64,000 nucleotides of DNA from positions 1,612,001 to 1,676,000 of the forward strand of contig JAJTTP010000003.1 in the NCBI GenBank assembly GCA_023313575.1, written 5' to 3'. Under the pieces are notes generated by a model, which was not told the DNA's origin, ran no database searches, and saw only the letters and a program-made list of their open reading frames with translations. Both the position numbers and the translations under genes were made by a program. Source of the DNA: Eutypella sp. D-1. Lineage: Eukaryota; Ascomycota; Sordariomycetes; Xylariales; Diatrypaceae. The number at the start of each line of letters is the position of its first letter. Position 1 is the stretch's first letter. Shown here in pieces: positions 12,501-24,485 of this stretch.

Positions 12501-14441
12501 CTACCTCCAGAATTGAAAATGTGAGTATTGATGGCTAACTAGACAATTCAGTGCATAGTTTGACGAGGAATCAAGAAAGCTCGCGGGTCCGCTCGATAAT
12601 TCCTGGAGAAGATGTGAAGAGCATCTGGGATAATATAAATGGCCCAAACAGAAAAGCCTATGCCATGGATCCGACAGGCGCATGCGTAGTCGAGTCCGCA
12701 GAAGAAGACGCCATGTACTTGTGCTATAACGAGGCCGATGCTGCTGAGGACGAGGTCCTCTTTCCTGATGAACTAACTTCAAGCAACCACAACATCCCAT
12801 TTAGGGAGATCACCAACCCAATGGTCAAGACCGAAAGACACTCAGCTACTCCTGTCCAATTCTTAGCTCGGGGTATCAACCAGAGAGCTATAGAAGGGCG
12901 CGAATCGGAGGGGAGCTCTGACCTAACTGCTTCAGTGTCCAGGACCAAAACAATATGGTCATTGCCAGATATATGGGAGGACGCTGTCGAGATTATTAAT
13001 AATGACCGCATCCGCTCGGCTAAGAGGCAACTACTACGGAGCATTGGGCTTTTGACAGGGAAACCTGGACGTATAAGTTGTGTTAGTTGGAATGATAGCG
13101 ATCTTGAGCGCAAGATCAAGCAGTCAGATCCCCTAGAAGTCATGGAGAAGGACCGCGGTGCTGGTAAGTTCACTGCCGAGAACGATAGTAGGGCCGTAGC
13201 TAATCGACATTCATTTAGCCATACTTGAATCTTTCCATCTCGCAGACTTGGAGCCAGGTGCTCCTGAGAAGTACGAGGAAGTACGCCAAATCATAGAAGG
13301 AATACAGACAAAACCCCAACATAATCACCCAACGGAGTGGGTGTGGTTTATAGCCGAAGTTCTCTCCTGGCTTGAAGTCCGGACTGACTACGGGATTTAC
13401 AACCACGAATCCCTCTCACCCTGGCCGCACGCGTTCATCATTCAAGACATCGTAAAAGCTTTCACCTGCATGGCCATGTTTTTCCCCGAGATCGAGCTCT
13501 GCGAGCCCGCGACCGAGTTCTTCAAATCGGATGAAGGTAGAAAATACAAGGATACTCTGATTTTGAAGTCACTAGAGCGTTCAAAGACGATCCCAAAGCA
13601 CCGCACCAGAACCAGCTACAAATATCGCCCTAAGTCGTTCTTCAAGGAGTGGCAAGCGAAATTTGATGAATTCATGAAGAAGGGTATGTCGTTCGAGGAT
13701 GACTATCCAAGGGAATGGAGCATAGCGATCCGACCTATCATCGCTAAATGTAAGTTTATTCAGTCAACATGATAGGATACAGTGTTAACAGATGAATAGT
13801 GTATCGTGCCGGTATAATTGCACCAGCTAATGTACAAAACGACCCGCAACTGATCCCCGGAATCGCCACGGCGAACACGGAGCCCCACCGACCGGAGGAG
13901 CTGGACATGTTCATCGACTTTTCGGACCGATTTAATGTGATGGGAAACCCAAAGCCTCCCCCCGACCTTCGTTCACCCGTGCGAGTGGCCAGAATTGCTG
14001 GCAAGAGCACGGGAGTTTTCCCTCCAGAATGGCGGAGGGTCCCCTAAGTTCGCGGTCCTGCGACTGTGGTCGGCACCACACTTCTGGCCGCTGATGATCA
14101 GACGGAATGACCGGCGGATCGCAAGCTTCCTGGATCCACTAGGGCGGGGCTGGGAGTTCAAGTTCGTTCCCAAGGACGGATACTACAGCGAGTGGAGCAC
14201 TTACAACTCTCTGCACCAACGGCTCGAACTATTCGCTCCGAAGTTCGGCGATCGTGTCACGCACCGCGGCGACGTCGTGCTTGTCATGGGCGAAGATGCA
14301 CGCGACCTGCTCAAATACGTTGTCGCCGTCACTTTCGTTATCCAGACCAAGCCGTGGTACCGCGAGATCGATCTATGGAAAAGCTTCATTAATGTTGATC
14401 TGGAGTTTTTGGAGGGCCTGGACACGTACTGGTTAGATTGA
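9547..14441 (+). CDS. Large uncharacterised fungal protein (~1,380 aa), with apparent frameshift
   Basis: Proposed exons: 9547-9576, 9685-11115, 11240-11617, 11673-12024, 12200-12303, 12354-12417, 12552-13163, 13219-13749, 13800-14441. Donors are mostly GTAAGT-like and joins keep frame, except that the last exon switches by +1 near 13996-14004. The N-terminus has a Cys/His-containing segment (NQRCAEI ... DVFCRFHAKQC), then a highly charged coiled-coil-like stretch (about residues 165-240), a Lys/Ser/Gln-rich low-complexity linker, and a long conserved C-terminal half (motifs such as RNGWLQFSVLAKDCDL, YFPASNW, ADAAEDEVLFPDEL, SPWPHAFIIQD, LRLWSAPHFWPLMI, FLEGLD). I recognise this as a lineage-specific Pezizomycotina family; database entries sometimes carry a misleading MFS-transporter label, but no transmembrane helices are visible. 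The 10-codon first exon and its weak GTCTGT donor are the least certain part. Function unknown. Confidence 0.75.
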
Positions 14442-15283
14442 TTGAAAGACGCTTTGCTAGAAGCGACAAGTTTAACCTTGTAAGCATTGTCGATGTTAGT
14501 TACGTAATTTCTCAAGGGATCGTAGTATGTACACTGAGGGCATCAATAAGTATCGACTATGATTACGCAGTATTCTTATAATTAAGACTCTGACGAGGGC
14601 TCCAAATTACATCCGGCGTGAGTTTTATTACTCTTCATCCTGTGTCATTGCATTCTCTATCACAGTGGTTGGAGATGCCAAGCCTTACGCCGGCTGATCC
14701 CCTCCATAAATTCACCCCGCGTCGGCACGGTCGCCATCTGAGCCGAGAGATAAGAAAACCGAGCCCGTCTTTCTGGGCAACGCCTCGGCAAGGGCTTATC
14801 TCTAGACAGTGGTGTTTTAAGCAACACTAACTTCCCGAGTCGATAAGACCGAGCATAGCAGTCTGGGCAGTGGCCGTATATACACCGCTAGACATGATAA
14901 GTGAGAGGCTATGCAGGTGAAGGCCCAGTGAAAGCACCATACTCCAATAACCGTATGGTGATCTTCTGGGGTAGACTCAACGTAACAGCCTCGTTGATGG
15001 GATATAGCATCGGCCTACAATCAAGGTCCTAAGCCTAGTCTTATCATCAAGGCAACCGGTGCTCGGCTGGTATCTTTCCCTAACTGGGATACAATTTCTA
15101 GGGCTGATATCTCCATGGATTTGTCAATATATGCCACCGCTGCTAAGGTGGGCCAAAGGCCACTGGCCACGAATACATATATAAGCAGGTCAATGCTTCT
15201 TAACCTGCCACCATGCACTGCCCATGTCGTGACCAGGCTGGAACATTTGTCAACTGTCTAACTGTTATTTACGACTTGCTAAG
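14442..15283. other. Intergenic region upstream of the asparaginase-like gene
   Basis: No gene is supported. The only frames are short and lack motifs. It contains the 3-prime flank of the large gene and the promoter of the secreted enzyme gene, whose start at 15284 follows a purine-containing AAG context. No clear TATA box or repeat was found. Confidence 0.45.
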
Positions 15284-16851
15284 ATGCTCTTGAGGCCCAT
15301 TCTCCTCAGTGTTTTTGCCCTCGGGGCTCTGGCGTCGCCAACTCGAGAAGCTAAGGGTGAATCCTACGACGATGACCTTGAATGGATTTCTCGGGATTCT
15401 TCACTGCCCAAGGTAGTGTAAGTGCAGTCACAATCTCCTAGCCATTCGGCTGCTGACGACTCCGTATAGAATCTACAGTGCCCGCGGCACCATCTTATCG
15501 GCTTCCAACTACAGCCGTCTCGATAACATCCACTACGGCTCTGGTGTCGGTCCCACTCCTCAGCAGCTGATCGGGAATGTTTCGGAGGTGCTGGATATCG
15601 CCCAACTCGCCGTCGTAAATTTCCCTGTGGCGGGTGGTAGCGCTAGTCTCAACTCGTCCCTCTATTTAAACATGACTCAGCATGCCAGCCGACATCTCTG
15701 CTCAGAGGGCTCTAATATCGTTGGTGCAGTCATGCTCCATGGGACCGACACTCTCGAGGAGACGGTAAGTAGCTATCTCCAAGAACGTGCTTAGGTTGAT
15801 ATCTGTCGACGCTGATGTATATCGAAGGCCTTCGGCGTTGACGTGACATTCAACTGCTCTAAACCTTTCATTGCGACTGGAGCTATGAGACCCGATACCT
15901 ATATCTCTCCAGATGGCCGATCCAACTTTTATCAGGCTGTTGCAGCTGCCGTATCGCCATCGTCACGGGATCGAGGCGGCTTGATTGTCTTTAATGACCG
16001 GTAAGTCAAAGTTACCACTGAGCAATATAAATATGGGAAGTCCTGACAGTGTGAGTTCTAACATGGTGCTATTCAGGATCACCTCTATTTACTATTCCAC
16101 CAAAGTTGATGCCAACACCCCCGATACGTTCAAATCTCTTGAGCAGGGAAACCTTGGTGCTTTTCTAGGAGGGCAGCCTTACTACTTCTTCGGCCCATCC
16201 TATCCTACCGGACGTCCCTACTTCGATGTATCTAACACCACAGAACTTCCACATGTGGCCATTCTCTTTGGACACCGTAGGTTCTTCTAAGTCAAGCTTG
16301 TTTGTGAACGACGAGATGCGGCAGACTGACAATTCCTAGAGGGCTTTGATGCATCGTTGATGTATACGGCGGTTGCAAACGGAGCGAAGTACGTTGACCA
16401 CCTGTCCCAATCGAAAAGGCTACAAGTATAGAAGTTACTTATTCGATTACTGACTCGATCTATAGGGGCTTGGTGGTCATGGGGGCCGGCGCAGCTTCAC
16501 TGAGTCCAAGCGCCCAGGAAGCCGCTGAGGATCTATTCAACAAGGGAATCCCGACCGTCGCTGTCGCACGACCGGTAACAGGCACCGGCGTCCCTTCGAT
16601 CTATCCAGAGTCTGTGTAGGTTACCTCCGTTATCGTCATGTTTATTCTCTGTACAGGATTCAGCTTCAAAGGCTAACGGCTTCCTCAGTTTCCACGCGAG
16701 TTACATTGGTGCTGGGCAGGCTAGAATCGTGCTGCAGTTGGCAATTGGTGCTGGGTATAGCTTTGATGAGATTCGCGACGTTTTTGAGAATCCTTTGAAC
16801 ACTGCGGTCCATGACACTCGTGCTTCCCAGCTCTTCTTCTATTCTGGATAG
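15284..16851 (+). CDS. Secreted L-asparaginase (type II-like), 387 aa, seven exons
   Basis: Exons 15284-15417, 15470-15764, 15828-16000, 16077-16276, 16340-16388, 16466-16615, 16689-16851; all six introns are GT-AG, 50-80 nt, and keep frame. A signal peptide is clear (residues 1-18, MLLRPILLSVFALGALAS). The family hydrolyses L-asparagine to aspartate and ammonia. Both hallmark blocks are present: the N-terminal nucleophile loop (ARGTI, normally TGGTI; the Thr is kept) and the second block HGTDTLEET. Also typical are TGAMRP, DGRSNFYQA and the Lys in the STKVD segment. The usual GSQD substrate loop reads GGSAS here, so the Ser is kept but the following Gln/Asp are replaced. Several Asn-x-Ser/Thr sites fit secretion. 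Substrate specificity may therefore differ from the textbook enzyme. Likely role is extracellular nitrogen scavenging; no regulatory motif was identified. Confidence 0.88.
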
Positions 16852-18485
16852 ATGGCCAGTTCGTCAATTCGAATGGGGTACAGTGCCAGGGCCTACACGT
16901 TGCAGGCTTATGTTGTGGGGCCAACAGCGATTATACGGTTGGAAGTTAGCATTATGTATGTCGACGACACATCGGATGAACTCAGCTAATATAACGCTTG
17001 ATGTCCTTCTAATGTAACGCACTCTGCGTGGAGCAATCATGATTGCAAGATAAGCTAAAATATTATTTATTTTTCTATAACATCCTACCTAACTAGATAT
17101 GTAAGTCTCGATACTGAGGTCAGTATTGACCTTATGCCAAGACAGACTTATTTAATCGCCGTCCAGAACGAAGTGTATACTTACGTCACCTGTAAGGAAC
17201 CTGTGAATCCATTCCCTTAACGTTCAACCCGTACAAACCGACTTCCAATCCAGGGCGGCAGCTGCATTGCATGTCTGCCCTATTCATAATTTACTCTGCC
17301 TTAGACCGAACGATGAGCTGGCACCTGATGATACGCCGATGGGAAACCTACAGAAATCCTCATACATTCGGCTAATTCCTATCCAATAAGGAGGCCTGCA
17401 CGGCAGGCTCTCCCGGAGATTCACCTCTTTAAGCCAGGTCACCACAGTCAGGCGCATCAAATCAAGGATTGGGTCGGAATGACACTCCATTCTTATTCAA
17501 TATGTTCTTACACAACGTAGACCAAGTCACTATGCTAATTGTAACGATGCTACTGGTGCCAGTTGGTATAATATGGACGCGACTGGACTCCATTGATGAA
17601 TTGTGCGTGTGGCACCCTCAAGATCATGAACACTATAGTGGGTGACAGCAGTTAAGAATGCCATGACAGATTCAGCAGGGCCATTCGATGGCTTCCCTCA
17701 CTTCACCAAATACCCGTCGGAACACGAGAGGGCGGCTAACCGAAATGAAACCAATGACATTCCTCTAAATGGATTATCTGTCAGAAAACTGGTTACTCAA
17801 TTATGCGGCTTCCCCGTCTCACTGCGACGTCGACTTCTTGCAAAAACCCCGGCCTGCGTGAGGGATCCAGAGTCCCCAACTCATGTCATGTCGCGAACCC
17901 TGTCTTTTTGCCGACTCGAAGGATTAACCTGGACCCCTAATCCAATCTAGATAGCCAATGTGCGCCCCTTGGAAGCTCTAGGAACCCACTGAGCGAATGA
18001 GCACGATGCTTGAAACGTATCTACCCTATCAGAGAGCGCATCAACTTGCATCGCATCAGAGTCTCCAAATAGTCCTATACGTACGCTTGTCAATCGAATA
18101 GGGACCCCGATCACGCATCATCCCCACACAGCTTTCTCGCAGTTGCATATATATGTATGCAATGAGGGTTACAGCATCTCCAGGCGAAGTTGCGTGCCCA
18201 TCCACGCGAGGTGATGCATCCTCCGGGCCTTTCTCGCGTTAAGAATGCACCACATTGGGGCATGCAGTAGCCACAAAGGAAGCATCACCATTAATATCAC
18301 TTGAGTCCTCCCTTCAGCAAGATTGCTGGGATCGAAACTATCCAGTGCTCTATTTAATACAACTCCCGTTTTCGACTACATTTCTTGACCGTCCCTAGAG
18401 TCTTCAATGTCTCGCTTCACTTGAAGTCCTTGTTCGTGTTCCTTTGCTTCTGCTCCCTCCTTTATCCCTAAGCAAATCACCGTGG
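16852..18485. other. Intergenic region, no supportable gene
   Basis: About 1.6 kb. A 102-codon plus-strand frame at 17642-17950 and a 68-codon minus-strand frame at 17284-17490 lack motifs and splice partners. The sequence is of mixed composition without repeats of note. Confidence 0.45.
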
Positions 18486-18893
18486 ATGTATATACTTCGG
18501 CCAAAAGATTCTCCCATCATCTCCCCTCTTGATTCAGACCGGGGACTGCGCTCGGAACAGAGTTCACCTCACGAGCCTGGCGAAACCTACTATGGCATCT
18601 CCTTACCTCATATCCGGCCCCTAGTTAGCCGGCTTCTCCGCACAGCAGTCTCGGCCGGAACCGAGAGTGCAACGAACCTCCTCCAGAGACGCGGCAATGA
18701 CCAGCCAAATAATGCTATAATTGGTGCCGTGGTTGCGGTCCTCCTCCTCGTCTTTCTCGCCGGAGCTTGCGCATTTCTCTGGATATACCGACATTCAATC
18801 CGGTTTTCCGGACGAAAGAAACATCGCCGTCATCACAAATCTAGCGGCTCGAAGAGTTCTGAGGGTGAAGGGAAACCCCCGCCCGCTTCATGA
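18486..18893 (+). CDS. Small single-pass membrane protein (135 aa)
   Basis: The open frame extends upstream, but the first ATG in frame is at 18486. Residues about 90-115 form one strong hydrophobic helix (core AIIGAVVAVLLLVFLAG), preceded by a short LLQRRG segment and followed by YRHSIRF and a very basic Arg/His/Lys tail (KKHRRHHKS) ending in Ser/Gly/Pro. This layout (short lumenal or outer part, one helix, basic cytoplasmic tail) is common among small unnamed fungal membrane proteins. No signal peptide, no conserved catalytic motif. The N-terminal ~60 residues look less protein-like than the rest, so the true start could be further in or in an unrecognised exon. Function unknown. Confidence 0.5.
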   Translation: MYILRPKDSPIISPLDSDRGLRSEQSSPHEPGETYYGISLPHIRPLVSRLLRTAVSAGTESATNLLQRRGNDQPNNAIIGAVVAVLLLVFLAGACAFLWIYRHSIRFSGRKKHRRHHKSSGSKSSEGEGKPPPAS

Positions 18894-21119
18894 GTCAGCT
18901 TCTTCCCGAAATTCACGACGACCCATTTTGATACTACATACGAAAGTAGAACCATACGATAAATGATATACAAATTCGGCATGACGTAGCAGAGAACACG
19001 TGAAGCTTCATGAGATTATGACATCTTTCAGAATGGGAGAACAACGGGTAAGGGTAACGCCACGTTTCAAAGGAGGTAGCATGTTTCATTATTCATCAGA
19101 GGACAGCACGGCGTTCGGCGCCCGATCTATCCGGCAGTTCATGTTCGGCTGTATAAGTATAGGGAGGGTTTAGAAATGGGACGGTCCCGGCTTTACAGTT
19201 GTTTTACAGTGTTGTTATGAGTTCAATGGTCCAGAGGCTCTGCTAGTTAGGTAGTCTTCTCAGATGATTTTCTAATAATTGGTCCTCCAATGATTACTCG
19301 GCACACGCTTTCTAGTCTACCTATGTCTTCATTAGCGGCTTCCAATAATTATGATCTATGGATAGATGATTCGACGGGGGTTCCCTAGCGGATCGAAAGG
19401 AGGGCCCCTCCCCTTTTCTCGAATCCCGCCCGTTTCCCATAACATTGCATGGATCCATTGATGCCCAACCATGGCAAGAAGCACCAGCGTTACGACCGCA
19501 CCAGTAACACGTTCATATATGACCAGGAACACAAAGCGCAAGCCGCATAACGTAATACGCTAATATACCGCAATCTGGAGTTTATTGTGACTTGTGTGGT
19601 AAACAGCATGGGTTCCTTTGATATTTTATATGCTAGCATATATATTGACTGCACGTATTCCTTGTGGTCTGCCCTGACGGCTACACTTCAGCCACTGATT
19701 AATGTGTGATACACAAAGGCTACCGAGTAAATGGCAAACTATGACAGGCGGGCCACCGCATTCGAAGCGTTGCACCGCAGCCTGGTTTTGTCATTTACGA
19801 GGTGCAGCAACGCGTCGGTACACAAGAGTAGTTGTTTGCCCAGATTCTAAAAATATCCTCCCATTTCCCGTCGCAGCAGCTCTCGAATTCAGCTGTTCGA
19901 GACTAGCCTGCAAACTACTTATTAAATGTGATTTGTTGATCCGGGCTAATAATTCAGAGATATTCCACTTCCCGACCCCTATTGTATGGGTTGAATCACC
20001 TGTTGAAGTTGAGTTGGCACATGAGAGTCTCTTTTCAGGGCTCGTGGCTCCCCCCCCCCCCCCCCATCTTTGTTGCACATTTTCAATTGCGGGAAGAGAT
20101 TGCGCCACTTGCTACGTACAAGGCTAGGTTTCATGTCGTGCTAACTAAAATATTGGGAATATGACCATTTAATAAAAGTATTCAGTCGTGCTTGTCGTAC
20201 CAAATGTTCACAGATTTTGCTTAAAATCACGTGAAACATGGCCATCTGTTTGCCACCGTACACGGTGGTGGCGGCAGTGTGCATGTTTTGATTATATTCA
20301 TGTTTCTCGATGAGGCGACGCTAATGTAGGCGCGTTATTTCATATACTGGTCAAGAGAGGTGGGATATCCCGGACAGCACTCCGGCTCTGGTGGGACAGT
20401 CACCTAAAACGTTGCGTTGCCAGTCTTCTCTATATATGGAAAGAGTACCTGATCAACGTCATCCGTCAAGCTACACTGGTCAACATAGCTTTTCCAACTA
20501 TCTACTAAAGGTCTCAATATTGCAGAGTTATATTGTATACATAAGTAATCCCCCAGGATTCCCTTCAGTGGATCACTATGGCTTTGAATCTGAGTCCAAA
20601 TGGCTGGTAATATATCAATATACGTCGGAGGGTTTGCTTCAGAGTGAGACATTGCAGCCGAAATATCACAGTGGCGTAGCTTAGCAATGAGTAGGGCTTA
20701 GAGTTCAAATAAAAAGTTCTTGACCTCTCCCCCCAACTCGATACACCGCGGGCGAACCTCGCTCTACTGAGAGCAGTCTAGTCTGTAGATAGGGGAACGG
20801 CGATGCCTAGTGCCCCTGGCCTAGCCTCACGTGGCGATCCCGGCAAGCCTAGGGTAATGTATCTGGACATGCTACTAGTTTAAGGTCGCATCCCCAGTAC
20901 CTTTTGATTCTGGGTCAATTACCAATCGGTTTATGTTTTGTAGATACTCAAGTACGCATCCAGAATGCACACGGCTATCACATGGTCCCACAAGCCCCAG
21001 CTTGAACTTCAAAGGTTCATCGACAAATAAACTTGATGTGGCTTATTTCAACTCAGGTCTAAATTATTTTATACATCCATTAATTTATATCTATAATTAC
21101 CACCCTAGTAAAACCCCAA
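18894..21119. other. Gene-poor region with a poly-C tract
   Basis: About 2.2 kb between two gene 3-prime ends (the small membrane gene on plus and the ABC transporter on minus). Frames of up to 141 codons near 19702-20127 (plus) and 105 codons at 19791-20108 (minus) overlap each other and cross the poly-C tract, so I treat them as chance. No domain, tRNA or mobile-element hallmark was found. Confidence 0.45.
20050..20065. repeat. Poly-C homopolymer (16 C)
   Basis: An uninterrupted run of 16 cytosines. It is unusually long for a fungal genome and a likely place for read or assembly length error. Confidence 0.95.
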
Positions 21120-24100
21120 TCACAACCGTATCCGTTTACCGGCAAACAGCCCAATATATGCCAGAAGGCGGTATGCGGTGCCAATGCCGAGGAGAACGAG
21201 GACATTTTGCCAAGCGCGGCCAAGGTGGAAGCCAGTGGCATCGGCAGCGATGTTGATGTCGTAAAGGTAGTCGAAGGGTGATATCATCTCGCCGAAGTAG
21301 AGCTCAGCAAGCCAGACACCGGGGCTAGAGCGCCACAGCCACTCCATACCCCAAGACCGAACGTCGGCGAGCGTCGGAGCAGCACCCGACAGAATGCCTG
21401 CAATAAGTGAAATCATAGTGGCGAATAGAGGCGCGTCCTCGCGCCGAATCAGCATGCTAACCAAACTCGCCAACCCGTATATGCAATAGAAGTACATCAA
21501 ATGGGCCACGAAGGCAAGACCCCAGTCAATGATGGGTACCGCCAGGATGAAAAGAATCGTCGAAAAGTGTAGGCATCCCAGCACCATCCTGGGCACTGAC
21601 GACAACATCTTGGCCAGGAAGTAGGCCAGGCGCGAATGCCCCGCCTCAGCCTCGCGACGGTGCAGCAAAAGCTCCTCCGAGAATACTCTCACTCCTGGTG
21701 CTCCTGCTACAAGCCCGATGGCTATAGCGATTAGTAACGCCAGCTGCGGCACCGACATCACGTCCGTAGCGACGGAGAGGACGTCGAAGGGCTCGTGATA
21801 TAGACCCGTGAAGTAGATGCCTCGCTTGGCACTCATGGCAATGCCTAGTAGCAAGCCGGCGATGGTCGCGAGGCCCATCTCCGCCCAGAACGCCGCCTTG
21901 GTTCGATACTGCTGCAGGAATGCACGATGTAGGCAGAGCAAAATCTGGCGCCACAAGGGCGCGCCGCGGCGCCGGATCAGGTGCCGAATGGGTCGAGTAG
22001 ACTCTCGGTTGTTTCGCAACTGCTCGCCCACGGTGCTGAGGTTGTTAAGACTCAAATTAAACGAAACAGACGAGACGCGCGATGATGCGCGGTTCCTAGC
22101 ACGAACACTATGCTGAGAGTTCTTCCAGTGGTGGATCAGCGCGTCCTTAGAGACATCGCCTCGATTCTTGTACGCACGCCCGTTGCCCGTGATGATGTCA
22201 GTCACAATGTCGCCAAAGTTGGCGTGCTCGGGGAACTGGAAGCCCATGTCCTCGAAGAAGCCTTTCACTTCTACCCCAGGTCCTTCGTAAAGGATCTGCC
22301 CGTTCGCTAGCAGGATCAGGCCGTCAAGCATCTCGAAAATTTCCATCCGCGGCTGGTGAATAATAACGATGACCGAGATACCCAGGCGCGCGAGTGCCTT
22401 CAGGGTCCCCATAATGGACGACGCCGCCGTGGCGTCGAGACCGCTTGTCGGTTCATCCAGGAAGATAGCCATCGGTGCCGCGGCGAGCTCCATCCCTATA
22501 CTCACGCGCTTCCGTTGGCCACCGCTGATGACGGGCTTCCCAGCACTTCCGACCAGAGAGTCACGGACGTGGGAAAGCTCTAGACAGTCGATGATGGAGT
22601 CAACATGGGCCACAATCTCAGAGTCCTTCCATGATCGAGGCAGGCGTATCCGTGCCGAATGGACAATGTTCTCGAACACCGTCAGCTCCGGCAGCACCAC
22701 GTCGTCCTGTGGTACATATCCGATGAGCTTCTTATACCGCTTGATTTTACCTGGTATATTGTTGATCGAGACTTGTCCTCCAGTGTTGATGGTCTTTCCC
22801 ATGAGCACGTTGACAAATGTGGATTTACCGGCTCCTGAGCCTCCCATAACCGCAGTCAATGATCCTGCCTCGATGGACCCAGTCACATTTTGCAGGATTG
22901 GCCTGCTGCTACCCTTGGGCTGGAAGCTCAAATCGGAATACTGGAATGACAAGCCAAAATCGGCAGTCGATGTGGCCTTTCTCATCGACTCCACAAAGGC
23001 CCGTAGCTGGGGGTTCAGTCCGAGGTTGAAATCCTGACCTGATCTAGCGCCAGGAACCTCAAGCGCGGCCTGAAATCCCGTCCATGTCTCTTGGCGGGCC
23101 AGGGGGGTCACCTGTGTCTGGTCCGAGTCCTGATCTTCCTCGTCCGACAGTTGCTTATAATAGCTCGACGCGCTGCGCTGGAGTCCTCCTTGTTTCTCAT
23201 ACTTAATCGAGGGGTTTCGGTGTAATTTTGAAGACTTCCTCAAGCGGCCGCGGAAAGCGAGGAGAAGGGACCCAATGACCAGTAAGATATCGATTAAAAC
23301 GAGGACTGCCACCGGAATATAAAATCGTTGATACTGTGCCCCTTCTGGACAACTGCTTCCAAAGGAACACGGCGTTGGCGTCGATGCGCCAGGCTGACAG
23401 TACGAGCCTTCGGGGCACCGAATCATTTCTTTTCCCTCTTTCTCCATTGGACAGTAGTGTCCCTGTTGGCATACGACTGGTTCGAATCTGTAGGTCGCAA
23501 AATATCAGCGGCGTTGTCTTCCATAGCTTGACAAAGGTGACCTCAAATTGTTCAGCCAAAACCAAGGCTAGGGGCGTCTTCTCGATAGGAAGCCTATCGA
23601 GTACCTGCGGGGAAGATGACGGCTGGAATGGGAAGAACTAAAAGGCAAAGGATGACATACGGTCCCATCCCGAAATTAATTTCGTTCAGTTGACATACAA
23701 CCCCTGACAAACGCGCCTTCTGGCAGAGTGTCAATGGTGGACAGAATTGTGGCAGAGAATTCACACTATTGTTAGCACCTGTCTCTTGATTAGTTCAAAA
23801 GCTCCTAGCACTCACACGCAGAGATGGAGGACTACCTACATAGAAACCCTTCAGCACAACCATTTTCCTGCCATGATGTCACATTCTGTATCTCAATGGG
23901 AACTGCCCCTTCCCGCCAGCACTGCAATATCAAATGTTAGTTGTTGCTTCGAACAGAATGGGGACGATAGCCTGTTCAAGCTGTGGCCCAACGGCTTCCG
24001 CAAAGGGCAAAACGTTTCTAGGGTATTCTTACCGGAAGAGCAGCTACAGGCACCTCATCTCGTTTTTGCTGTGCAGCTGCATCATAAAAAGAAGTCGAGA

Positions 24101-24485
24101 AACTCGTCTTGTTGATACCGGTGCAGGCCTTATCCCAAACATTTAGTTGATTCAAATTTGCGGGTTCCAATGACCCGCTACCGGTATTGAAAGTAAGCGG
24201 ATTATCGGTATCAGGAGGGCTGGAATTATCGTATATGGGCAAGTTAGACACCCCCGAGACGTCATTGATGCCGTTAAACCACTTTCCGGCCCTGGTGATA
24301 TAGACGCCGTTCGTTTGGTTCCCGATACATTGCCACGACGCCGTGTTACCACCTGTCCCGGGTGCGTCTTGGAGAGCGCAAACGCAAGCTTCGGTATCGA
24401 GGAATGTCGGTCCCTGGGGTTCAGACTGTGGGAAGTAGGGGTCTTGGGGCGTTTTCCCGTACGCCGTGAGCTGGTTCGTCGCCAT
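21120..24485 (-). CDS. ABCG-type half transporter with cysteine-rich ectodomain (~1,006 aa)
   Basis: Exons in coding order: 24485-24033, 23921-23840, 23778-23661, 23487-21120; GTAAGA, GTAGGT and GTATGT donors, all joins in frame. The first ~270 residues are an extracytoplasmic Cys-rich domain (CVCALQDAPG, CAEGFLC, QFCPP, then CQQGHYCP and CPEGSYC EGF-like repeats) ending in a hydrophobic helix (about 273-297). A cytoplasmic nucleotide-binding domain follows: Walker A GGSGAGKST (about 433-441), signature ISGGQRKR (about 538-545), Walker B AIFLDEPTSGLD (about 558-569). The C-terminal ABC2 membrane domain has about six helices. This is the fungal counterpart of plant ABCG24/28-type half transporters, with order NBD then membrane domain; it should dimerise. 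Substrate unknown. The N-terminal start is uncertain: the frame stays open to about 24542 and no signal peptide is visible, so a further 5-prime exon is likely. Confidence 0.88.

Noticed and set aside
19702..20127. 141-codon plus-strand frame
   Set aside because: It passes through the C16 homopolymer and has a matching minus-strand frame; no domain pattern.
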